This document shows positions 57,639-64,000 of a stretch of DNA of 64,000 nucleotides, in pieces (positions within the stretch are counted from its first letter, which is position 1; each line of letters begins with the position of its first letter). This stretch comes from Nitrospirota bacterium (GTDB taxonomy: Bacteria > Nitrospinota_A > UBA7883 > JACRGQ01): assembly GCA_024275955.1 (NCBI GenBank), contig JAJRYD010000004.1, positions 69,585 through 133,584 of the forward strand, in the 5' to 3' direction. Made by a program: the position numbers and the translations under genes. The notes beneath the pieces were generated by a model. The model saw only the letters and a program-made list of their open reading frames with translations. It searched no databases and was not told where the DNA came from.

Positions 57639-59231
57639 TCAAAGCGTAACCATCCATGCCTTCTCTATATTTTCCATCCCGTTTATCTCTTCCATCATTT
57701 CAGGAGTTAGAGGAGAATCTATATTAACAAGAGATACCGCTTTTTTTGAAGAGCCGGCGCGCCCAAGCCGGAACTGCCCTATGTTGACGCCTTTGATGCC
57801 GAGAAAGGTGCCGACAGCTCCGATAACGCCCGGCTTGTCCTCGTTCGTAAAAATCAGCACGTTGCCCTCCGGCACCGCTTCTATATGAACACCGTTAATA
57901 TTGACGATGCGCGGCTCCCTGCGGCCGAAGATAGTACCGGATATCGACTGCTCTCCGGCTTCGGTGATAACCTTTACGGTAAGAAGCCCTACAAAATTAT
58001 GAGCGGTATGGCTCGACGATTTCTTAACAGCTATCCCTCTTTCCTCCGCGATAAAAGGGGCGTTGACAAAGTTTACCCCGTCTCCGCTTATATGCGAGAG
58101 GAAACCTTTAAGCACGGAGGTGCTAAGAGGTTTTATATCGACATCGGCTATCTCGCCGCTTGACGCTATCTCTATCTCCTTAACTCCCTCATCGGTAATC
58201 TGGGCAAGCAGGCTTCCTATCTTTTCCGCCAGCGTAAGGTAAGGCTCTATCCTTTTTAGAACCTCAGGGTCTACAGCCGGCACGTTGACGGCGTTTACTA
58301 TAGCTCCTGTCTCGGCATAAGCTACCATCTGCTCGGCAACTGCTGTCGCTACGTTCTCTTGCGCTTCGCTGGTGCTGGCGCCGAGGTGCGGTGTGCATAT
58401 AATTTTGGGGTTTTTTATAAGCTCGCTATCGGCAGACGGCGGCTCGTTTTCAAAAACATCAAGCGCCGCGCCGGCCACCTTGCCGGAGTTAATCGCGCTT
58501 AAAAGTGCCGCCTCGTCTACTATACCGCCCCGCGCACAGTTGACTATCCGCACGCCGTCTTTCATCGCGGCGAACTGCTCATCGGAAATCATATGCCGTG
58601 TCTTATCTGTAAGAGGCGTATGTATCGTTATAAAATCGGCTTGGCTGAAAACCTCATCGAGGCTCATAAGCAAAACGCCCATCTCTTCCGCTTTTTCTTT
58701 ACTTATAAAAGGGTCGTAAGCGACGCAATTCATAAAAAAGCCTTTACCACACCTAACTACAACGGAGCCGACGCGGCCCATGCCGATAAGCCCAAGGGTT
58801 TTGCCTTTAAGTTCGGTGCCTATAAGCTTTCTGTTCCACTCGCCCGATTTAATGCCGGCTGTGCCTTGCGGAACATTTCTAGCCATAGAGATAAGAAGCG
58901 CGAATGTATGCTCGCCGGTTGTGACGGTGTTACCGCCCGGAGTGTTCTCTACCGCTATCCCTTTTTTGCTCGCCGCAGGTATATCTACGTTATCAACGCC
59001 GGCACCTGCCCGCCCAACAACCTTAAGCCTACCGGCCGCCTCAATGACATCGGCGGTTACTTTTGTTCCGCTTCTTATAATAATACCGTCGTATGCAGGT
59101 ATCGTTTTTATAAGTTCTTCCGGTGTCATGCCTACTTTCACGTCTACTTCTATGCTGTCGCACTTGCCGAGAATTTCCAGCCCGTTATCGGAGAGCTTAT
59201 CGCTTACCAGAACCTTGAACTTGTCAGCCAT
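57639..59231 (-). CDS. serA: D-3-phosphoglycerate dehydrogenase
   Basis: 530 residues from the ATG at 59231, 1 nt after the stop of the upstream aminotransferase (a TTG start at 59243 would add MGFK). NAD-binding motif GLIGMGRVGSVV near 147, catalytic residues in NCARGGIVDEAAL (Arg near 235) and CTPHLGAST (His near 283). The C-terminus carries an ASB domain and an ACT domain (VLIFTNEDKPGVIGAVG), typical of the long bacterial form with serine feedback. First step of serine synthesis, paired with an aminotransferase. Confidence 0.97.
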   Translation of the reverse strand: MADKFKVLVSDKLSDNGLEILGKCDSIEVDVKVGMTPEELIKTIPAYDGIIIRSGTKVTADVIEAAGRLKVVGRAGAGVDNVDIPAASKKGIAVENTPGGNTVTTGEHTFALLISMARNVPQGTAGIKSGEWNRKLIGTELKGKTLGLIGMGRVGSVVVRCGKGFFMNCVAYDPFISKEKAEEMGVLLMSLDEVFSQADFITIHTPLTDKTRHMISDEQFAAMKDGVRIVNCARGGIVDEAALLSAINSGKVAGAALDVFENEPPSADSELIKNPKIICTPHLGASTSEAQENVATAVAEQMVAYAETGAIVNAVNVPAVDPEVLKRIEPYLTLAEKIGSLLAQITDEGVKEIEIASSGEIADVDIKPLSTSVLKGFLSHISGDGVNFVNAPFIAEERGIAVKKSSSHTAHNFVGLLTVKVITEAGEQSISGTIFGRREPRIVNINGVHIEAVPEGNVLIFTNEDKPGVIGAVGTFLGIKGVNIGQFRLGRAGSSKKAVSLVNIDSPLTPEMMEEINGMENIEKAWMVTL

Positions 59232-59232
59232 T

Positions 59233-60381
59233 TTAAATCCCAAACCCCTCTTTTAAAACTTCTTCCGCCGCGGCAACACCAGTGCCTAGCTTAATATCTG
59301 CGCCGAATTTCGATAGCGCCATCTCCAGCGCGGAAATGGCGATAATAACGTCGAACGCTCCTATGTAGCCTAGCTGTGCTATTCGAATAATCTTTCCTTT
59401 CCACTCGTCCTGCCCGCCGGCGTATGTAACGCCGAAATTATCTCGCAAGGTTTTTACAAGTTTATTTCCATCGACACCCTCGGGGAGATATACCCCCGTC
59501 ATCGCTTCGGAAGGAGAGTCTGTTACATTTTTTAAACCAAGAGCGTCGCAACCGGCGCGAACCGCTTTGGCATGGAGAGCGGTTCGTTTGTAAACATTAT
59601 CTAAACCTTCTTCCTCGAACATATCCAAAGCTTCTTTCAAGCCGTTGATAAGAGTAACGGCCGGCGTGTAGGCCGATGTATTGTTGGCCAGATTTTTCTT
59701 TTCTTTTTTAAGGTTTAGGTAAAACTTGCTGTTTTTCGCTTCGTCTGCCTTTTTCCATGCCTTCTCGCTAAGAGCTATGAACGCTAACCCCGGCGGAAGC
59801 ATGAACGCCTTTTGCGCGCCCGATACCAAAATGTCGATACCCCAGTCGTCCATAGGAATTTCAAACACGCCAACACCTGTGATGCCGTCTACCACAAACA
59901 GCAGGTCGCGGCCGCGAGTGATTTGGGCCACTTCCTTAATAGGATGCTTAACCGTGGTGGAAGATTCTGTCGCCTGCATAAAGACGCCTTTAATATCGGG
60001 GTCTTTATCCAGCTCTGCTTTTATAGCAGACGGGTCTGCCGCTTGGCCCCAGCCGAGTTTCATCCAAACCACTTCCAGACCAAAGCTCTCGCTTATCTGC
60101 CCCCATCGTTCGCCGAACTTACCGCTGTTAATAACGAGTACCTTCTCGCCTTTGCTAAAGCTGTTTGCTACCGCCGCTTCCATAGCACCTGTGCCGGAAG
60201 ACGAAAGAATTATTACATCCTCTTTTGTCTGCCAAAGTTTTTTCAAACGCTTCGCGCAATCGGCAAAGACCGCGGAAAACTGCGGGGTGCGGTGGTGGAT
60301 TACCGGCTGGGCCATCGCAAGCAATACTCTTTCCGGCACTGCCGTAGGCCCCGGTGAAAGAAGATAGTTCTTAAGCATCAT
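59233..60381 (-). CDS. Class V aminotransferase (serine-pathway or alanine-glyoxylate type)
   Basis: 382 residues. LSPGPTAVPERVLLAMAQPVIHHR at the N-terminus, SSSGTGAMEAAV near 61 and the PLP-binding Lys in LVSGAQKAFMLPPGLAF near 190 place it in the SGAT/AGAT group of fold-I enzymes. Several bacteria and archaea use such an enzyme with SerA for phosphoserine formation, and here the stop is 1 nt from the serA start. Phosphohydroxypyruvate transamination is the best guess; serine-glyoxylate activity cannot be excluded. AGGAG precedes two adjacent ATG codons. Confidence 0.88.
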   Translation of the reverse strand: MMLKNYLLSPGPTAVPERVLLAMAQPVIHHRTPQFSAVFADCAKRLKKLWQTKEDVIILSSSGTGAMEAAVANSFSKGEKVLVINSGKFGERWGQISESFGLEVVWMKLGWGQAADPSAIKAELDKDPDIKGVFMQATESSTTVKHPIKEVAQITRGRDLLFVVDGITGVGVFEIPMDDWGIDILVSGAQKAFMLPPGLAFIALSEKAWKKADEAKNSKFYLNLKKEKKNLANNTSAYTPAVTLINGLKEALDMFEEEGLDNVYKRTALHAKAVRAGCDALGLKNVTDSPSEAMTGVYLPEGVDGNKLVKTLRDNFGVTYAGGQDEWKGKIIRIAQLGYIGAFDVIIAISALEMALSKFGADIKLGTGVAAAEEVLKEGFGI

Positions 60382-60590
60382 TTTCTCCTGTAAAAAGAAT
60401 CTTGGTTCTTAAAAATTCAACAACCTATAATAGGTAGATTAACTCTAAACTAGCGTCTCCAAAACGAACAGATTATAGGAGAATTACGATTATATTGCCA
60501 CTAAAACCGCCCGCGTTGATAACTCTTACAGCCAGGATATGGGACAAAGAATTTAAAATCGGCTGAAAAACATACAACCTGCTGAAATTA

Positions 60591-61601
60591 CTAGGTCAAT
60601 ACTGGCTCCTTCTGTTCGGATAGACTTTCCTTTGGGGCTGTATTTTTAACAAAATCGACAGCTAGCCTGTACGAATCGTCCGCCTCCGTCTCGACGGGAA
60701 CTGCCTTTGCGAATTTTACAGAATCGCAGGTTTCTAAAAGAGAAATAACACTGTTTTTATATTTCTCTATCCTTTTTGGAAAGTTGTTGGAAAATTCAAA
60801 GGTGGTCCATTCCATCGCCTCCACATTGCAGGTACTCTCTGTATACTGCCGTACCACATCGGAGATAGATGAAAAATATTCCTTAACCTTTCCTTTAGCA
60901 TAAAGATTTTCAGATTTTATCTGCGCAAGTTTTCTCAAAGCGGCATCGTAAGGTTTTTCCGGTATCTCCACGTTTCGTTTATCCCTTTGCCTTTTGTAGT
61001 AGAGATAAAAGCCGATAACCGCCGCCAGAATCAAAAGAAAAAGCAGAGCCGGAACGATATATACCGTCCAATCTCTAACGGCGTTCGCCTCTTTTTCTAT
61101 CGCGTCTGCACTCGGCTCTTTGCCGATTATTACCGATTTTACCTCTACGAAAATATCGTCCGTCTTCACGCTTTTGATATTGCCGTCGGCATCGCTCCAT
61201 TCATAAACATATTCTGGCAGTTTCAATCTGCCGGTATCGAAAGCGGCAAGAGTAAAAACGATTTTGGAAACAGCTTTGCCCGGCTTACCCTCTATCAGCT
61301 CCACGTTGACCATCTCGAAAGGCTCCGGGTGCAAAAGCTTTACCTGCGGTCTCGGCGTTTTTCCGTTATCGCTTTTAAGGGTAACTATATAAAAAAACCT
61401 GTCGCCTATAGTGCCTTTCTTAGGGTCCACTTCCGAGCTTATAAAAACAGAAGCACCTGCCGAAAAGCTAGGGAAAAACAATATAAGCGTAAAAATAATA
61501 ATTCGAAAAAGCGGAACAGCTCCGCACCCCGGCCGGCCAAAGAGAGCTTCCTTTGAAAAAGGGAAGAGGTAAGCTCTAAACAGCGCCGCTAATCTTTTCA
61601 T
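60591..61601 (-). CDS. Membrane protein of MoxR/DUF58 cluster (BatD/DUF4381-like)
   Basis: 336 residues: signal-like hydrophobic segment (31-48), an extracytoplasmic beta-rich region (VFISSEVDPKKGTIGDRFFYIVTLKSD onward), one membrane helix (about 183-205) and a cytoplasmic helical tail with YFSSISDVVRQYTESTCNVEAMEWTTFEF. The tail fits the DUF4381-type pattern found next to MoxR/DUF58 genes, and the first part resembles BatD. The order MoxR, DUF58, this protein matches known Bat-type clusters. Precise role unknown; 6 bp downstream of the DUF58 gene. Confidence 0.68.
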   Translation of the reverse strand: MKRLAALFRAYLFPFSKEALFGRPGCGAVPLFRIIIFTLILFFPSFSAGASVFISSEVDPKKGTIGDRFFYIVTLKSDNGKTPRPQVKLLHPEPFEMVNVELIEGKPGKAVSKIVFTLAAFDTGRLKLPEYVYEWSDADGNIKSVKTDDIFVEVKSVIIGKEPSADAIEKEANAVRDWTVYIVPALLFLLILAAVIGFYLYYKRQRDKRNVEIPEKPYDAALRKLAQIKSENLYAKGKVKEYFSSISDVVRQYTESTCNVEAMEWTTFEFSNNFPKRIEKYKNSVISLLETCDSVKFAKAVPVETEADDSYRLAVDFVKNTAPKESLSEQKEPVLT

Positions 61602-61607
61602 CTTCCT

Positions 61608-62510
61608 CTACCGTCCGGCGGCAAGCCGTGTTTCCCTCTTCCTAAAAAATTTTATAAGCGGGTCGACAGGAGGCAGGTCTGTCCTCACCTTTATATGGTC
61701 GATGCCGTTTGAAGCGAAGAGCTTAACTAGGGCCGAATTTTTAGCCGTCATCTCCTTTTCGTACTGCTGGCGAAAACCTTCGTTAGAGCTGTCAACCAAA
61801 ACCTCCTCGCCGGTCTCGGCATCAATAAGAGCAACAAGCCCAACGTCCGGCAAAACTGTTTCGGCAGGGTCAGACACCTCTACCGCTATCACGTCGTGCC
61901 TTTTAGAAGCGGCCCTTAAAGATTTTTCGAAACTATCGCTATCGAAGTCGGACAAAAGAAAGACTATTCCCTTTTTCTTTACTGTCGCGTTTAAGCTTTC
62001 GAGCGCGTTATTGATATCTGTTCCGCTACCTTTGGGGTTGAAATAAAGTATCTCGCGGATTATCCGAAGCACATGTTTCCTTCCTTTAGCCGGCGGAATG
62101 AAAAGCTCCAGATAATCGGTAAATATAAAAAGCCCCACCTTGTCGCCGTTCTTAATGGCGGAAAAGGCTAGCGTGGCGCAAATCTCCGCCATCACTTCTG
62201 TTTTAAACTTGCTCGCAGTTCCAAAATTTCCAGATGCGGAAGCATCTACCATCAGTATTACGGTAAGCTCTCTTTCTTCCTCGAAAATCTTTATGAAAGG
62301 ATGCCCCGCGCGAGCCGTTACGTTCCAGTCTATCGCCCTTACATCATCGCCCGGCTGGTATCGGCGCACCTCCGAGAACTCCATCCCACCGCCTTTGAAA
62401 ACGGAATGGTACTCGCCGGAAAAAAGGTTTTCCACCAGCTTCCTGCTGGCGATTTCTATATGGCGAATCCGCTTAAAAATCTCTTTCGGCAGTTTTTCTT
62501 CTTCGCCCAT
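61608..62510 (-). CDS. DUF58 domain protein
   Basis: 300 residues with the DUF58 signature GGGMEFSEVRRYQPGDDVRAIDWNVTAR near 40 and a von Willebrand A-like fold: LMVDASASGNFG near 91 (MIDAS-type DxSxS), and later VFLLSDFDSDS. No membrane helix is seen. It is thought to form complexes with MoxR ATPases, which lie 5 bp upstream, in envelope or protein-assembly functions. Confidence 0.9.
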   Translation of the reverse strand: MGEEEKLPKEIFKRIRHIEIASRKLVENLFSGEYHSVFKGGGMEFSEVRRYQPGDDVRAIDWNVTARAGHPFIKIFEEERELTVILMVDASASGNFGTASKFKTEVMAEICATLAFSAIKNGDKVGLFIFTDYLELFIPPAKGRKHVLRIIREILYFNPKGSGTDINNALESLNATVKKKGIVFLLSDFDSDSFEKSLRAASKRHDVIAVEVSDPAETVLPDVGLVALIDAETGEEVLVDSSNEGFRQQYEKEMTAKNSALVKLFASNGIDHIKVRTDLPPVDPLIKFFRKRETRLAAGR

Positions 62511-62515
62511 TTTTT

Positions 62516-63505
62516 TTAAGGAACCGGTACCTTATCAAAAACCTTTTTGACCATATCGACAGAAGTTACGTTTTCCGCTTCCGCCTCGTATGTCGGCGTT
62601 ATCCTATGGCGAAGCACATCAAGCGCGACAGCTTTTATATCGTCTGGTGTTACATACCCTCTATGCCTTAAAAAAGCGTTCGCTTTCGCCGCCGTTACAA
62701 GGTAGATAGATGCGCGCGGCGACGCGCCGTACTCTATAAAATTCGCCATCTCTGCAAGGCCGTATTCCTTTGGCTCTCTCGTCGCGAAGACTATGTCGGT
62801 AACATAGTTTAAAATCTTGTCGTCGACATAAACCTCATCGACAACCTGCCTCGCCTCGTCTATTTCCGTTTTGCCTATTACCGGCAAAACTTTGTGCCGA
62901 ATACCTGACGACATCCGTTTTATTATCTTGGTTTCATCTTCCTTTGTCGGGTAATCCATATGGAGCTTTAGCATGAAACGGTCTACCTGCGCTTCCGGCA
63001 GTTGGTAGGTTCCCTCTTGTTCAATCGGGTTTTGCGTCGCAAGCACCATAAACGGCGCGTCTAGTTTAAAAGTCTCGCCTCCTATCGTAACCTGCCTTTC
63101 CTGCATAGCCTCCAAAAGAGCCGACTGCACCTTGGCAGGCGCGCGGTTTATCTCGTCGGCAAGAATTATGTTGGTAAATATCGGCCCTTTCTTTACGGAG
63201 AATTGCCCCGTCTTCGCGTCGTAAATCTCGGTTCCTATAATATCGGCAGGCAAAAGATCTGGTGTGAACTGCATCCTGCCGAAACCAAGCTTCATCGCGT
63301 CGGCAAGGCTGTTGACCGCCAGAGTTTTAGCCAGCCCCGGCACCCCCTCAAGCAATATATGTCCCCTGCAAAGAAGGGCTATAAGCATCTTTTCGAGGAT
63401 ATCCCGACGGCCGACTATTACTTTTCCTATCTCGCCGAAAAGAAGGTCGACAAAAGCCGATTTTTCTCTCGCCTTTTCATTTATCGCCGTAATATCCTTG
63501 TTCAA
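62516..63505 (-). CDS. MoxR-family AAA ATPase
   Basis: 329 residues. Walker A LEGVPGLAKT near 54, Walker B IILADEINRAPAKVQ near 111, sensor 1 VLATQNPIEQEGTYQLPEAQVDRF near 157 and a C-terminal lid with EYGASPRASIYLVTAAKA near 262. MoxR ATPases act as chaperone-like factors for partner proteins with vWA domains. First gene of the three-gene leftward unit ending at 60591. Confidence 0.95.
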   Translation of the reverse strand: MNKDITAINEKAREKSAFVDLLFGEIGKVIVGRRDILEKMLIALLCRGHILLEGVPGLAKTLAVNSLADAMKLGFGRMQFTPDLLPADIIGTEIYDAKTGQFSVKKGPIFTNIILADEINRAPAKVQSALLEAMQERQVTIGGETFKLDAPFMVLATQNPIEQEGTYQLPEAQVDRFMLKLHMDYPTKEDETKIIKRMSSGIRHKVLPVIGKTEIDEARQVVDEVYVDDKILNYVTDIVFATREPKEYGLAEMANFIEYGASPRASIYLVTAAKANAFLRHRGYVTPDDIKAVALDVLRHRITPTYEAEAENVTSVDMVKKVFDKVPVP

Positions 63506-63648
63506 TTCAGTTCCTCCGTTAGTTTTTTAAACGATATTATATCGACTCTGCCCTTGCCTGCAACTGTACATAATGAAAAACTCTGTAAACGATTAGGAAA
63601 AGAAAAATTGATACCGCTCCCGATAACGGTTCAAAACGCTCTCTAACC

Positions 63649-64000
63649 TTAAGTGCGAAGCAAATTGCCAGCACTCCAGCAAGCCTTTCTACTGGAAAGG
63701 AATCTAGCAAGTACGAATTTATTGATTTGTTTACGGGCATCTGTGGTTTTAGGGCTGGGCTTAACCGTAAAAGTTTTGCTTTTACCGCTATAGGCAGAGA
63801 ACCGTACTCCAGTTCGTGAAATCGCATCCAAAGCTCGACAACCTTCACCAGCCTTTTCGAGCAGGGTTGATCCGCATCAAGCCAAAACCGCTTTAAAACT
63901 TTTAAAACATCGTTCCCGTAAACCGGCTTGGGACCGGACCGCCTGCGGGGAGGCTGCTCCTTCCGGTTGAGAACGGTTATTGCGTACTTGCGGTTGTAGC
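63649..64000 (-). pseudogene. Integrase-core transposase remnant, frameshifted, running off the window
   Basis: On the minus strand from base 64000: YNRKYAITVLN, RRSGPKPVYGNDVLKVLKRFW, DADQPCSKRL and LLRLSP, the N-terminal pattern of a large group of integrase-catalytic-domain (DDE) transposases. The next expected residues (SPATxDR-like, here TTDARKQINKF) are in another frame, with the shift near 63750, and the frame stops at 63649 with the catalytic core missing. Decayed and incomplete; the rest, if any, lies outside. Confidence 0.7.

Overview
The window is a contiguous piece of a bacterial chromosome from a Gram-negative, flagellated organism that makes lipid A and cytochrome c. The evidence is lpxD, fabZ, lpxA, lpxB, an outer-membrane-type cytochrome/beta-barrel protein, lolD, motA/motB/fliL/fliM/fliN, and ccmE/ccmF. 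The lineage cannot be fixed from sequence alone. The Cys-type CcmE, the TatD/radical-SAM fusion and the hisZ-purA-serA neighbourhood suggest a Desulfobacterota-, Nitrospirota- or Nitrospinota-like bacterium. Most of the window is compact housekeeping DNA in short operons with ATGA or TAATG overlaps.

Layout. 1-1.0 kb: 3' part of a sensor histidine kinase whose end is rewritten by a small inserted element, then a small unknown ORF. 1.1-6.4 kb (minus): cyclic-nucleotide-binding protein, then a tight operon of ATP-grasp enzyme, YwiC-like membrane protein, alpha/beta hydrolase, membrane-anchored MurF-like ligase and TfoX_N protein. 6.5-9.9 kb (plus): zinc-ribbon-like protein, ligA, lolD, clpS. 10.2-14.3 kb (minus): receiver-PilZ regulator, LTA-synthase-like protein and lipid kinase. 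14.7-20.7 kb (plus): pcm-purM, dapB, then a PTS EIIA/PII-like/two-antiporter cluster. 20.8-26.4 kb: motA, a MotB-like protein lacking the ion-binding Asp, motB, fliL, fliM, fliN, rho. 27.2-33.3 kb: YciO-type protein, purine/uracil-type permease, thrS, rarA. 33.4-40.4 kb: repeat-rich accessory stretch with a frameshifted REP-associated transposase, the cytochrome-porin, ccmE-ccmF and a truncated aquaporin. 40.4-54.6 kb (minus): lpxD-fabZ-lpxA, methyltransferase plus membrane protein, truA-trpE, uvrA, and TatD/rSAM-lpxB-uppP. 55.1-63.5 kb (minus): an aminotransferase-serA-hisZ-purA run and a MoxR-DUF58-BatD-like trio. The window ends in a broken transposase.

The least explained signal is repetitive intergenic DNA. 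One family of about 129 bp has six copies, all in the same orientation, with GGG(A)CTGTT-type terminal inverted repeats; five have perfect 5-bp target duplications. A second family of about 175 bp has two copies with long inverted ends and one base-pair covariation in an internal hairpin. There are also at least two shorter intergenic repeat families. No transposase matching either of the two larger families is visible here, so they look like non-autonomous (MITE-like) elements. I found no rRNA, no tRNA and no CRISPR array.
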